From NCBI GenBank assembly GCA_022376515.1, contig WTXI01000008.1, positions 806,001-870,000 of the forward strand: 64,000 nt of DNA, given 5' to 3'. A model generated the notes under the pieces. It made no database searches and was not told where the DNA came from. It worked only from the letters and a program-made list of their open reading frames with translations. This DNA comes from Lactifluus volemus (taxonomy: Eukaryota > Basidiomycota > Agaricomycetes > Russulales > Russulaceae). Positions 23,760 to 36,199 of the stretch are shown here, in pieces (position 1 is the stretch's first letter; the number at the start of each line of letters is the position of its first letter). Both the position numbers and the translations under genes were made by a program.

Positions 23760-24850
23760 ACATTAGTCCACTGAGAAGGAAGTTAATATACGCGCGTGAT
23801 CCATTTGTCTCTGACTATTCTACATAGGCACTGCATGACATGTAATATCTTCTAGCCGGGTGATGTTTAATGTACATACGTCATTGCTACTCTGCCGTGG
23901 TATAGAAACTGTCGTGGTCGTGTGGGGCGGATTCGAGATTTTCTTCTTAGGACGACCCGGGCTTTCAACAGACGGAGACCGCTGGTTGGCTCGAGGACGT
24001 ACTCCATCTTGTGCACCGCCATCTATTCTATACCCCAACAGCAAATAGCTGCCCTGGGCGTTCTTGTTTTGGACCACATCACATGCGCGCTGCACACAAG
24101 CACCCAGGGTTTGAGATAATGCATGCTCAAACAGCTCATGGCTGTGCAGGAAAGCCAATGGGAAATGATACCCACCTGACTATCGCATCTCTAGAACGAA
24201 CTTGTTTCCACATTGCGATTTCCTCCTCGGTCCAGATGCTTAGCCATGATTCTAGTGCATTTTCTGAACATACAGACTGGGCGCTAATATCCAGGAGGCC
24301 TCATAACATTCAGATTTGAACCCAGTTTGGTTCGGCATGGCGTTCAGTGGAAAGATAGGGTGGTAGCACTCAGCAGAAGTCCGACGGAACCTGTTTCAAT
24401 CCACTCATTAATGATAAGTCCTGTAAGGACCCTCAAGAAAGTGCTGACTGACCATTCACACGCCCTGCAACAACCGGCAACAGAGCGTTCACTGTCAACG
24501 CTAATCTCACAAGCGCCTGGCACTGAAATGATTGTCAACCTCTCAGGATCGATACATTCTCAGGAACGCACCACTGGTAGTGAAGACGGATACTGTAAAG
24601 CACCCCTCCAAGTCCATACCATCCCCGTTGCCTTCTGGGTGGCCCTTAGATAAAATTGCTTAGCTCCACGATGGAGAACACGTAACAAGAAGGGCCATCT
24701 CAAGGATGAGGTTGACTGAGACCTGAGTAAGGTACAGTAGCTTTATGCGGACGGCACGTGGTTGCCTCAAGCACAACCACATACACACACCCCACGCCCA
24801 AAGCTCTCTTATCTGTACTTCAATCTACACACCCAGATGACCCCAGATTC
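23760..24850. other. Intergenic DNA with no recognisable gene
   Basis: Several frames of about 60-110 codons exist on both strands, but none shows a domain, signal peptide or coherent splice structure. It contains the upstream region of NLR copy 2. Confidence 0.5.
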
Positions 24851-24852
24851 GT

Positions 24853-27800
24853 ATGCCAAATCTATCACCTTCAATGTCCTCTTCTGTTAACCAATATTAC
24901 AGCCGCGCTCAGGTCAGCGAAACGCACCCACTGACAGGCTCGTTCCCGCTCCAAGTGACTGGTGCGTATCTTTATGACGTGCTCTGATGAGTACTAAATA
25001 CCTTTCTCCTGCCAGTCATCAGGGCGTACAACCTTCCCCTCCTTGGGAGAAGGACAAGATTTATGCTATTGTGACTGACGGGGCTCGAACTTGGACAACA
25101 CGATCTGTGCGATGCGTCGGGAATTGTGTGGAATGGAACGAGAATAGCGACGCTTTGTAGGCAATCTCGTGGTTTTATTTCCATTCCTCACTGAGTCTCC
25201 TGCAGTGCTGTACAACCACTTTCCCGTTTTACAATATCTCTTTTTGCGAAACGGGCTATCCGGAAAGATATCCTCGTTGGAAGGCAGGGGGTAGCCTGTG
25301 AACCGCGACGTGGTTCGTCTTTCCTTTTGTAATTCTTTCTCATGCATCTAGCTGAGCATAGTGCATGTAGAACTTGATATTCTTTTTGGCAGTGCTGATG
25401 GAGGTGCTGGAGATTCGGCCACACCCTACGTAACGATCACCATGTCAGCCAGCGCGAGCTCGTCTATGACTGCGGCCATCAACACCCCAAACCCTACGTC
25501 AACAGATCCGGGCAGTCCTTTCGCCGAAGGAGCTGCTCCGCGTTCTGCTGTTCAACCCACCAGTGAAGCCATGCAATCCACAGCAGTTACTCCTCCCTTA
25601 TCCCAGACGGGTGACCTGTCCATCGAGGACTGTACTCCTGTGGAACCAGTAGCGGTCAGCCAGAAGGATATGTCAAGTACTCTCGATCGCGTTGAAGAAG
25701 CTTTGGATACGGTGAAGACCTGGAAGAGCGCCACTGATACCATCAAGCGGGTCATGGACACCGTCAGTCCAATTCTACAAGTATGCTCAATAACCTTTCT
25801 TACTACCCTACTCTGAGCTAATTTCCAACCTTCAGCTGAATCCATATGCCAATTTAGCATGGAGTCTGCTCTCAAAGATCCCCGAGGTGGGTATCCTTGC
25901 CCTGTCTGATGATACGGAACATTCATTTTTCTCCTTTGATTTCGGTGCCAGGCTCTGCTACAGCAGTTTCAACGTGACGACAATGTCCGAACACTCCTTA
26001 AGGCGATAAGGGATGCTTTTGAATTTACAGAAGAAGCGGACGTTTTAAGGAATATCCAGCCAGCGTCTACGCAGGCAAAAATCCTTGACGAGATGTTGCA
26101 GTGTGTCTCCAAATCTGCCGAATTTATCGAATCATATGCGAAGGATGTGGAAGTCGGTATGTCGTCTCGATATCTCTCGTTGCTCGTCATTTACATGTGA
26201 TTTTCAGGAAAGCGAACTTTGAAGAATATCAGTGGTCAAGTTGACGAGAAGGTCGAAAGTTATCGTACCACCCTCGTTCAACTACGAGAAAAGTTCCTCG
26301 CATATGCTGCTGTCACCACCGAGGCCACTGTCCTTCAAATACGGGACGACGTGAGAGCACAGTTAACGGAGCAGTCGAACCAAGCATTGGAAACTGGTGG
26401 GTAATTCTGAGAGTCACAATATCGTCGGATCGTCGTTCTGACAAGGAAAACACAGATCTGTGTGCAATAATTGGAGAAATGCCTTGTATGGGAGGCTGGC
26501 GATTTAACGATAGGAAGGGCTGCTACCCAGGCACGCGCAAGGACTTCTTGGACCACATCGTTGAGTGGGTCGAGAATCCCAAATCTGAACGTGGCCTCGT
26601 TCTCCTCGGTCAGGCCGGCATGGGAAAGAGCTCGATTGCACATCAGGTCGCACGTCTCTTCGACGAGAAGTGTCTCGGTTCTTATGTCGCTTTTCTGCGG
26701 AAAGAACGCTCCAAAGACGAGGCTTATCACCTCTTTACTTCACTTGCCCGCGATCTCTCCGATCGGTATCCCGCGTTCAAACTCGCTCTTGGAAGGGTCG
26801 TTATGGGAAATTCGTCTCTTCGCAGTACCCGAGACTATCCCAGACTTTTTGAATGGCTCCTCCTTAAACCACTCAAGGACCTTCAACTTAGTGGTCCAAT
26901 TCTCGTCATCATCGATGGATTGGATGAGAGTGGAATTACCGTTGGCAATAACGGACTACATACGTTTCTTGCCCAACGTCTCATCGACCTCCCGCCAAAC
27001 TTCCGCATATTGATCACCTCGAGGCCGGAGAATGGTATCGAACCTGCGTTCGCCAACGCGAAGTCCATCCGTATCCTTTACATGGATGATGCTCAACTAG
27101 CTGTCAATACGGAGCAAGATATTGGCATATTTCTTCGGAATGAACTCCCCGAGCAAGTGTTTCAAGATTATGGTGACCAATTAGCGAAGGCATCAGAAGG
27201 CATGTTTCAGTGGGCCGCTGTTGCATGCGGGTTCATAAATAGCCCTGCCAATCTCGGCCTCAGCATGAAACGGCGTGCACAGCGACTGTTAGGACACTCT
27301 CGAGATCACAATGGAGTGGGGCTGTTGGATAACTTGTACGAAGAGGTTCTCAAAGAATACTTCAAATCAGATGAAGCACAAAGGCTATTTCGATCCATCA
27401 TGGGACAGCTTTTTGCTGCAATTGAACCTCTCTCAATTGCTTCCTTGATTGCCCTGCGACGGCATACACCCGTTGACGACCCCGAAGATTCCGATCCGGA
27501 TCTTGTTCTGGAAATTCTCCCTCACCTCGGCTCCCTGCTGAGTAACGTCACTTCATCCGATCACACGCGACCCGTTGTTCCTCTCCATACCTCATTCCGC
27601 GACTTTCTGACCAAAAAGACGAGCAATGTGTTTTACGTGGATCTTGTCGATCCCCACCATCAGTTGGCACATTCGTGTCTTGGCTTAATGCTCGATAACC
27701 TCAAATTCAACATTTGCAAACTCGAGTCCTCATATCTCGCCAACAGCGATGTCCCAGACCTTGAATTTCGAATCGCCGAACATATTCCACCTGCTCTATC

Positions 27801-30384
27801 GTATGCCTGTGTCTACTGGGCCGATCATTTAGAACATCTTACTTTCGGTCATGATATCTTTAGCAAGCTTCGATCGCTCTTTGAGACAAAGTTTCTGTTC
27901 TGGCTTGAGGTGCTTAGCATCGAGAGCAGTATGCGCCTCGCTTCACCAGCATTGTCATCTCTGTCGACGTGGTTGCAGCGGGAGGTAAGTATGCCACACC
28001 ATTCAAGATGACATGTAGTAACTTTTTGCCTAAAATTGCAATAGCATTCGCAAGGCAAGGCGAAGAATTTGTTGGCATTAGTGAATGACGCATCCGCGTT
28101 TGTGCGGTATTTCGGAATGGCCATAGCAAGGAGCGCTCCGCATATCTATATATCTGCCCTCCCTTTTGCACCAACCTCTTCCCACGTCCTCAATCGGTAT
28201 TGCCACCAATTTCCTCACACATTGACCTTGGAACGCGGGCGACTGTCTCATTGGCCAGCATTGGAAATGAGGATTTTTGTAGGTCAAGGGTCGCTCTTTT
28301 CTGCTGCGTTTTCGCCGGACGGACAGCACATTGCAACTGCCTCGAGCGGTCGCTCGGCTTGCGTATGGGATGCCACAACGGGGGAGATCGCAGCGGGCCC
28401 GTTTGCTGATAGAGGCGGTTTCGCTATTGCGTTCTCGCCAGACGGGCAACACATCGCGTCAGCCTCGGATGATTGGGAGGTTACTATGTGGGATGCCGCA
28501 ACAGGACAAGCCGTAGCGGGCCCGTTTACTGGACTCGGCGACCGTTCGGTTGTATTCTCGCCAGACGGGCAGCGCATCGCATCGACCTCGTCCATTGGCA
28601 CGGTTCGCGTGGTAGATGTCGCAACAGGAGGGGTCGTAGCGCCGTTTACTGGACACAAATTTACCTCTGCTACGTTCTCGCCGGACGGGCAGCGCATTGC
28701 ATTGACCTCGCGTGAGAACACGATTCACGTATGCGATGCTGCCACAGGACAGATTGTAGCGGGTCCGTTTACTGGACAGATGGGCGAGGTCGGGTCTGCT
28801 GCATTCTCACCGGATGGGCAGCGCATCACATCGGTCTCGTGTGATGGTACCATTCGCGTGTGGGACGCCACAACAGGAGAGCTTGTAGCGATCCCGTTTA
28901 CTGGAGACAGCTATTTCTACAATGTTGCATTCTCGCCGGACGTGCAGCGCATTGCATCGGTCGAGGACGATCACACGATTTGCGTGTCGGATGCCACAAC
29001 AGGACAGGTCATAGCGGGCCCGTTTAGTGGGCATACTGCATATGTCCCATCTGTTGTATTTTCGCCGAACGGTCAGCGTATCGTATCGGCCTCAAACGAT
29101 GGCACGGTCTGCGTGTGGGATGCCGCAACAAGCCGTGTCATAGGGGACCCGGTTACTGGACACACCTCTCAGGTCACATCGGTTGCGTTCTCGCCGGATG
29201 GTCAACGCCTCGCATCGACCTCGATAGATTGGACAATTCGCGTGTGGGACGCTGTCACAGGACAGGCTGTAGCGGGCCCGTTTACCGGACACGACGATAG
29301 GTTCAGTTCTATTGCCTTCTCGCCGGACGGGCAGCGCATTGCATCCGGCTCGTACAATGGGCCGATTCGCGTGTGGGATGCCACAATAGGACAGGTCGTA
29401 GCGGGCCCGTTTACTGAACACGACTATGCGATCGAATCTATTGCGTTCTCGCCAGACGGGCAGCACATTGCATCGGCCTGCGCCTTTGGTACGTTCTGCG
29501 TGTGGGATGCCACGACGGGGCAGGTCGTCGCGGGCCCGATTACTGGTAAAGGTCGGGTCACATCCGTTGTATTCTTGTCGGATAGACCACGCATCATCTT
29601 GGCCTCGGACGATCACACGATTCGTGTCAGGGATGCCGCAACAGGACGGGTCGTAGTGGGCCCATTAACTGGACACACCAGGTGGATCAGAGCTGTCGTG
29701 TTTTCGCCGGACGAGCAACGCATCGCATCGGCCTCGGACGACCGCACGATTCGCGTTTGGGATGCCGCCACAGGACAGGTCATAGCGGGCCCGTTTTCTG
29801 GAGACTTCTATTGTGTTAATTCTATCGCGTTCTCGCCAGACGGACAGCGCATCACATTGGTCTCGTGGGATGGGATGATTCGCGTGTGGGATGCCGCAAC
29901 AGGACAGGCCGTAGCGGGCCCGTTTACCGGACTCCCCTTTGAGGTGACGGCTGTTGCATTCTCACCGGACGGGAGGCACATTGCATTGGCGTCATCCGAT
30001 GGCACGATTTGCGTTTCGGATACCGCGGCGGCTGAGGTTAAAGCAGACCCGTTTTCTGGAGTCAGTGATTTGATCACATCTGTTGCGTTCTCACCCAGCG
30101 GGCTGCACAATGTCTCAGCCCCTGGTGATAGCTCAATTCATGTGGAGAAGGTTGTCACGGAAGATATTGAGGATATCTCCGACCAGGCCCTGATTTATAA
30201 TGATGGTTGGATATGTGGAGACAAGAACGAACTTATTTTGTGGATCCCCCAGCCCCATAGGTCAGGTCTTCGTACACCTAGCACGGTTTGGGTTGTAGGC
30301 AAGCACGAGACTAAGCTTGATTTCTCGAAGTTTGTACACGGATCAAATTGGGCTACAGTACATGATCAAAATCCATCTAGATAA
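24853..30384 (+). CDS. NACHT-WD40 STAND receptor (NLR copy 2)
   Basis: Exons: 24853-24961, 25016-25156, 25206-25780, 25836-25886, 25952-26156, 26208-26396, 26456-27984 and 28045-30384; from the linker on, all are in phase. Order: C2-like module (start MPNLSPSMSS; VIRAYNLP; SLFAKRAIRKD), Ser/Thr/Pro linker, helical region (LDRVEEALDTVKTW; DDNVRTLLKAIRDAFEF), NACHT (GQAGMGKSSIAHQVA, LVIIDGLDESG, ILITSRPE), 14 good WD40 repeats plus one weak one, and a tail ending GSNWATVHDQNPSR. The C2-like part is damaged: the second exon is 13 nt shorter than in copy 1, and near 25331-25352 there is an extra 7 nt and a TAG where copy 1 has TGG. Translation may begin at Met 25442, giving about 1,550 aa. Likely an immune or allorecognition receptor. 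Confidence 0.88.
28290..30140 (+). repeat. WD40 repeat array of NLR copy 2
   Basis: Fourteen clear units of about 126-129 bp plus a weak fifteenth. Each carries a near-constant frame (AFSPDGQRIAS, then TIRVWDATTGQ, then AGPFTGH) with differences concentrated around the strand following IAS and the loop after GPFTGH. The nucleotide similarity between units is high enough to allow slippage or gene conversion. Confidence 0.85.
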
Positions 30385-30389
30385 CTTAG

Positions 30390-31100
30390 ATCGGTTGTAT
30401 CTTATGGTTTGTTTAGACAAAGTTACTGTTCTTGTCTGGCCATCACCTTCTTTTGTTTGGACTAGAATAGACGGTGAGCTGGAGGACCAATTACCACTGT
30501 ATTCCCGATTACTCACTGGATCTTTCTATTGCACTTGGTGATAAAAGGAACATCACTGGCACAGGATCGCGATTAGCCCGGGCCTCGCGGCTCGACTCGA
30601 AAAACATCCAGTGCTCCTCACTATCGCACCAAGCTCAATGTGTCCGTCTTTCAGACATGTAATGTGGATTTTTGTCACATAGATGTCAATAAAAGAGCAA
30701 GCTCCAAGTGTGGAAATTTCTGAAAAAAGCTAGGCGTCGCGTTGCGATTGGATACCCGCGGCTCGAAATCGGCGCTCAGGCTACAAGCATCGATTTGGGC
30801 TCCCCCGCACGCGCACACGGTAGTATGGCCCGGGAGGAATGGCCCAGGGACTGTAAAAACTGAATGAGAAATCGTATGACGTGAAGTTAGCTCTGTGCTA
30901 TTGTAAGTCAGGTACTTCGCTCGTTAGAGAAACTACGGCCCTGAGAAGAACTATTTCCGCTCTTCCTTGGTTTCAGCCGTGGCGGTGAGGTGCAGTGAAC
31001 TGGGGCACTGTGAAGTGTGATCTACGTGGTCCGAGTTGGTTCGGGATTGTTCCATGATGGCATGATCGGCCCGCGGCCTAGGTCATATGATTAGTACGGG
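30390..31100. other. Intergenic DNA with no recognisable gene
   Basis: Downstream of NLR copy 2 and upstream of the BAG gene promoter. No convincing frame or repeat seen. Confidence 0.5.
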
Positions 31101-31112
31101 GCTGAGTCAGAA

Positions 31113-31190
31113 ACGCGTCACCGCCCGACGTTCACCAAGGTTCCACCATGTTCTCGAGGACGCGTACGCGTACGCGTATGCCCGACGCGT
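31113..31190 (+). promoter_or_regulatory. Cluster of five ACGCGT boxes upstream of BAG paralog 1
   Basis: ACGCGT occurs at 31113, 31160, 31166, 31172 and 31185, three of them in direct succession. In ascomycete yeasts ACGCGT is the MluI cell-cycle box bound by MBF; conservation of this use in this fungus is inferred. A TTTAAAT element at 31220-31226 lies 54-60 bp before the start codon at 31280 and may act as the TATA box. Confidence 0.5.
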
Positions 31191-31279
31191 ATGCGCTGAC
31201 AGAGCGCTCAGTCATTCCCTTTAAATGGCCCTCTTTTTTCCTCCTAATTCTCAATCACTTCCTTAATCCCTCTCGTAAC

Positions 31280-33382
31280 ATGTCTCGCTACAGCACTTTG
31301 CCAGTGTCTTTCAGCTATTCGTCGTACTCTCCTAGGCATTCTTATCGACCTACCTCTTTCCATCTTGATGACGACTATTATCCTGCCTTCAGTCTCGGGG
31401 AACTTGGTTACCCGCCCTTCCCTTCCAGCTTCCGTCAGCGCATAGACCCCGAGACGCGATACCGCCGCGCACTTTACGAGTTACAAGATGCAGAACAGGA
31501 TTTTGAGGCTCATATAGCCTTGGAACGTGCTCATCAGGTCGCTATTCTCCGCCAACGTGCTGCTGAAGCTGCGCGTCGCGAGCATGCTTTGGCTTTACGT
31601 GCCGAATTTGAACATGCCCGTACCTTGCAGGCGCAACTCGATGAGAACGAGCAACGTGAGGCCGCTCTTCAAGCACTTGACCAAGCACCCTCCCGGCAGC
31701 GTGCCTTCCTGCGTAGCCTCGTGGATGGAAATTTTGGGAGAGATTCCGCTCTCAACCACTGCTCCGTTGAAAGGCGACGTAATCATTGTCGTCGGCCCAA
31801 GCCTGCTCTCGCACGTGATGACACCGAGTCCTCAACTGTTCAGGAGATTTTCAAGCTATTAGCCGGAATTCAAACAGGACCTCAACCTCCTGCCTCGCCC
31901 CCTATGTCCACGCCCCCTCCTGCTCCTTCCCAGCAACAACCCGCTGCAGATCCCCAACCGGCCTCAAAGCCTAACGACGCACGGGTCTCTTTCAAAGACA
32001 TCATGGAACTCCTTCACGGTATAGTGGCTCAGCCCGGCGATGCTGCAAACGAACACAAACCTACTCATACGGTACGCCTTTCCATTCGGGATATTAATAC
32101 CCAGTTATCTGATCGATATTCATAGCCGGCTCCCGTGTCTCAATCCGAGGCCAGTCCTGCAGAGGGGAAAGCAAAGGGCAAAGCTAAGGCTGAGCCTGTA
32201 GCTGAGCCCAGTTTTTTTCAAACTCTGCTCCATGAAAGCATGCAGGGTGGATTTGCTCAAGAACTACGTGACATGGAGCGCGCAATTCTGCTCAGTCTGC
32301 AGGACCGCAACTCTGCAGATGTAAAGAAGGCTCACAATTCCAAGGCCCGCAGCTCTAGCCCCGGTGCATCCTCTTCGAAGGTACGTCGTTTCTGTTTCAC
32401 GCAGGGATTAACTGACTTTAATATGCAGGTGAAGGTCGAAGAGACTCCCAACTTTACATCTCGCGCCGCGGCGTCTCCCAACCACAACGCTACATCGGCC
32501 CTTGCAAATCCTACGCCCAGTCCTACGTTCTCTCCCCTGACCACTGTCCGTTCTGTTCGCACCCAGTTTTATGCGATCGACGCCGCATTCAAGTTCCCCA
32601 CTGTTCTCGACTTTGATCAATCCGAGCTTGCGGTCACCCCAAACAACGCACCGGTGCGCGCCTACGAACAGGCGCTGAATGACTTCCTCAAGCAACTCGA
32701 TGCGATAGAGAGTGATGGCGATGAGGAAGTACGCAATGTCCGGAGAGAAGTCGTCAGGGAGGTAGAGAAAGCGCTTGAAAACGTGGAGCGGAGGATCAGA
32801 GAGCAAGCCCCGACGCCTGAAGTTTCGAAAGAAGAAGTGAAGGGGTATGATGTGGAGCGCGAAGGTCCCAAGGATCCGATTACTCGCGATGTACCTCTGA
32901 GCAACGTTGCTTCTGTCACCGAAGATGTCAAGGTCTCCGATCCCGAGCCTACTACGGCAGCTTCTCCAATCGATGCCGACGTCGATCTCGCCATCTCTGG
33001 GGAATACGTGTCGACCGCCGCTGTAGTTTCTTCTCTGAAAGCTGTTACTTCGGAGCTTGCTGATGCCAGTCCTACGCCACCTGTGAGTGAGAAGGCCGCG
33101 GATTTCGACGCCGACGAAGCTGCTGCTCTTTCCTCCGAGGACAGCTCGGACTCTGTTGCCAGTGGAACCATTACCGCCACCACCGCAGCACCTGCATTGC
33201 CTAGCAGCGATGAGACCTTCCTTGCATCTATGTCGCATGATCAGTTCACGTTTCCACCTAAGCCCGCGTCAAGGTCTGGCACGACCTCTGCCCCCGCACA
33301 ACAGGATGACGTCGTACTTGTGGACGGCTCTGACGATGGTGAATCTGTGAAGGGCGGGGAGGATGGTTGGTCTAAGGTTTGA
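31280..33382 (+). CDS. BAG-domain co-chaperone-like protein, paralog 1
   Basis: Exons: 31280-32071, 32126-32380 and 32429-33382 (666 aa). The start is placed at 31280 (MSRYSTLPVSF), because the upstream ATG at 31148 precedes the TTTAAAT element and the paralog starts at the equivalent point. Blocks: a Tyr/Ser-rich N-terminus, DPETRYRRALYELQDAEQDF followed by an Ala/Arg/Gln-rich coiled coil, Pro-rich linkers, and a BAG-like helix bundle around ALNDFLKQLDAIESDGDEEV with VRREVVREVEKALENVERRI, then an acidic Ser/Thr-rich tail. Family knowledge: BAG domains bind the Hsp70 ATPase domain as nucleotide-exchange factors. Both introns (54 and 48 nt) are multiples of three. A similar gene lies at 42090-43889. 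Confidence 0.82.
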
Positions 33383-33389
33383 TGGCTAG

Positions 33390-34160
33390 AGAAATATTGT
33401 GACGTTGGTGCGGCGTGTCCTCGTTTACGTTTGATAAAGATGGTCTTGCTATAGTTGCCCTGCTCCGTAATCGTGTCTGTTTGCGTCCCTTAATATTCTT
33501 TTTGTACATATAGTCCCAGCACATGTAGTGCAATTGGTCCTAATCAAGCTATAAAGTTCCAACATGTTCGCGCAATGCTCCCTCAGTTTGGGATATGGGA
33601 ATTGAGTACCTAAGCCTCACGTGGCGCAAAGCTCAATCTCCCTGAGTCCCTCGACTACGAGTACCACACCCACGTAACTTCGTACTGGTCCTAACGACTA
33701 CTGCACTCGTGGTGCTCATCCTGCTCTTGGGAAGGAATCCAAGGATCGCCGGCGTTAAGACATTGTCTTTTCACCGGCTGAGCAGCCTTAAAGAGCACCA
33801 CGCGTGCGTACCTGAACTACTAGGGTGATATCCGTGTTAAGAGTCAAAGGTCTTACTAATCTCAACCGTTGGAGATATGTGATGTGGCACGTGGCACGGT
33901 TGTATGATGGACGACAGGCTCGAGAGACAGCAAGCGGTGTTAGGCGCACATCGTCCCTTGCACGCGACTTTCTCTTGGCTCAATCGATGCTGTCGATATC
34001 GGCTTAAAGTGGATACCATGTCATGCACCTTTGATTACTCAGGATCGGCGAACTTGATTACACCACTGGATGAGAACATCCCATGACCCACTCGACTCCG
34101 ATAGACTGCCGCAACCAACGCAAGCCCTCCCCCTATGTTGGCGGCACGGCTTATAGCAGC
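33390..34160. other. Intergenic DNA with no recognisable gene
   Basis: Between BAG paralog 1 and the aldo-keto reductase. An AT-rich TTTAAAT-like stretch near 34174-34182, about 60 bp before the reductase start, may be its core promoter. Confidence 0.45.
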
Positions 34161-34237
34161 TTGACGATGCAATATTTAAATAGGAGCGTTCATGTCCTCT
34201 TATCCCTATCCCCACATCTCTACTATACTTCTACACG

Positions 34238-35757
34238 ATGCCGCCACTCTGGGTTCCTCCCCCTGCCCCGCCCTCCAAGCTAGCACGCTATCGCACGTTG
34301 TCTCCCCTTGCTGGTGTTCGCGTCTCGCCGATCCAGCTGGGTGCGATGAGTATCGGAGACAAGTGGCACGATTTTGGCATGGGCTCGATGGATAAGGAGA
34401 GCTCTTTTAAACTCCTTGACGGTTATTTTGATCTCGGCGTATGTCAAGCCGTTAACGCTTACATTTTACTCCGGCTTGGCTTACTTGCGCCGAAAAGGGA
34501 AACTTCATAGACACCGCGAATAACTAGTACGCCATGAATAGTGTGGAGCTTTACAAGCCATTTCTTAAGCTAACTTGTGGAGCTCAGTCAGGACGAAAGC
34601 TCTGAGGAATTCATAGGCGAATGGGCCGAGAAACGAGGCATCAGAGACCAACTCGTGATTGCCACAAAGGTAAGTCACGATCCAAACGTTGCATGCAAGG
34701 AGAAAAGTTGATGTCATGCCAGTACACAGCCAACTTCAAGCGTGGCCATGACAGTGTCACTCACAAGGTGAACTACTATGGAAACCATGCAAAATCTCTG
34801 CACGTCTCCGTTGAAGCGTCCCTTAAGAAGCTGCGTACGTCGTACGTCGACATCTTGTATGTGCACTGGTGGGATTGGACCGTCTCAGTTGAGGAGATTA
34901 TGAACGCGCTTCATAACCTCGTCATGCAAGGCAAAGTACTTTATTTGGTGTGCTGCTCCCCTAACTACTATAGTCCATCCTGCTCACGCCATATAATAGG
35001 GGATCTCAGATGCACCTGCGTGGATTGTGCCAAAGGCGAATCAGTACGCGAAGGACCATGGGAAGACACCCTTCTCGATCTACCAAGGAAAGTGGAGCGT
35101 CCTCGAGCGATCCTTTGAGCGCGACATCATTCCGATGGCACGTTCTGAAGGCCTTGCGCTTGCACCGTGGGGCGTCCTCGGCAGTGGCAAAATTCGCTCA
35201 GATGCTGAGGAGGCTCGCAGACGCGAGACTGGAGAAAAGGGCCGCACTATCTTTGGTTCAGATTGGGAGCGCACAGAAGAAGAGAGAGAGGTGTGCCTGG
35301 TGCTCGAGCAAGTCGCAAGCGAGGTCGGGGTCGAGGAGATCAGTTCCGGTCGGTCCATTCTTCAGATGGGCGAGTTGCCGGTTGAACTGACAAGAAACCT
35401 TTTTTGTTTTGGTACTACTAGTCGCAATTGCGTACCTCATGCACAAGACCCCATATGTTTTCCCGATTATCGGGGGACGGAAGATTGAACATCTCAGGCA
35501 GAATATCAACGCGCTTGACGTCTCGCTCACTCCCGAACAAATTCAGCGCATCGACAGTGCGAAACCTTTTGATCTTGGTTTTCCGCATAACTTCATTGTG
35601 CGTATAATCCCGCGGCCATTTTGCCCCAGGGAGCTCTTACTGAATTAATAAATAGGGGGATAGTGCAGCATCTTCGACCTTTGGTAATGGGATGATATCA
35701 CAGCACCATTATGACAGCGTTCCCCACCAGGGTGTGATAACCCCATCGAAGGACTGA
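34238..35757 (+). CDS. Aldo-keto reductase, aryl-alcohol dehydrogenase type
   Basis: Exons: 34238-34438, 34498-34526, 34588-34669, 34723-34947, 35000-35348, 35422-35597 and 35656-35757; every junction is in phase (387 aa). NADP(H)-dependent oxidoreductase with an (alpha/beta)8 barrel, probably cytosolic. Catalytic tetrad seen: Asp and Tyr in [12 protein letters not shown], Lys in LVIATK, His in [12 protein letters not shown]. Further blocks: [66 protein letters not shown]. It resembles fungal aryl-alcohol dehydrogenases and norsolorinic-acid-reductase-like proteins. The substrate cannot be told, and no biosynthetic cluster surrounds it. Confidence 0.92.
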
Positions 35758-36199
35758 CATCTTATCTTCTTTTGAGTTTGCCTGATAATAGTATGCTACT
35801 ATCTTCGAGAATTGCTTTCTGTAGAATTTTGTGGTCAATTTACCTCATGCGCACAGATCCAGATATGACGTGCAAGGCCCGGGCCGGCAGGCCGTGAGCC
35901 AGTCGTACCTTTTCGCAGCTCCGAAAAAGCAGACTCCTGAGATGAGCACCTGCAGAAACCAGCTAATGTGTTTCCTTGGCCCCATTCTCGCTCGCGTATT
36001 TCTTTAAAATGGTTTTCCGTCGCAATCAGGCAGTCCATCGGGATTTAAAGAAGGGACTTTCGATCGGCTTGTGCAAACAGCCAAGAGTCAGCTGGGTCAA
36101 AGTCCTGCCAGTGGTCGGCCTTGGTAGGCTCAACCCTCGTCCTAAATCTGTTTGTCTGCGATATTTCATCCATTCCGAACATGCCACCCGTTTTCAATC

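Noticed and set aside
24327..24653. 108-codon plus-strand frame upstream of NLR copy 2
   Set aside because: No recognisable domain or signal, and not part of the NLR by comparison with copy 1.
28078..30110. Open frames antisense to the WD40 array of NLR copy 2
   Set aside because: Same reason: they repeat with the period of the WD40 units and carry no domain of their own.
31148..31279. Upstream in-frame start extending BAG paralog 1
   Set aside because: It lies within the ACGCGT cluster and before the TTTAAAT element, and the paralog begins at the equivalent of 31280.
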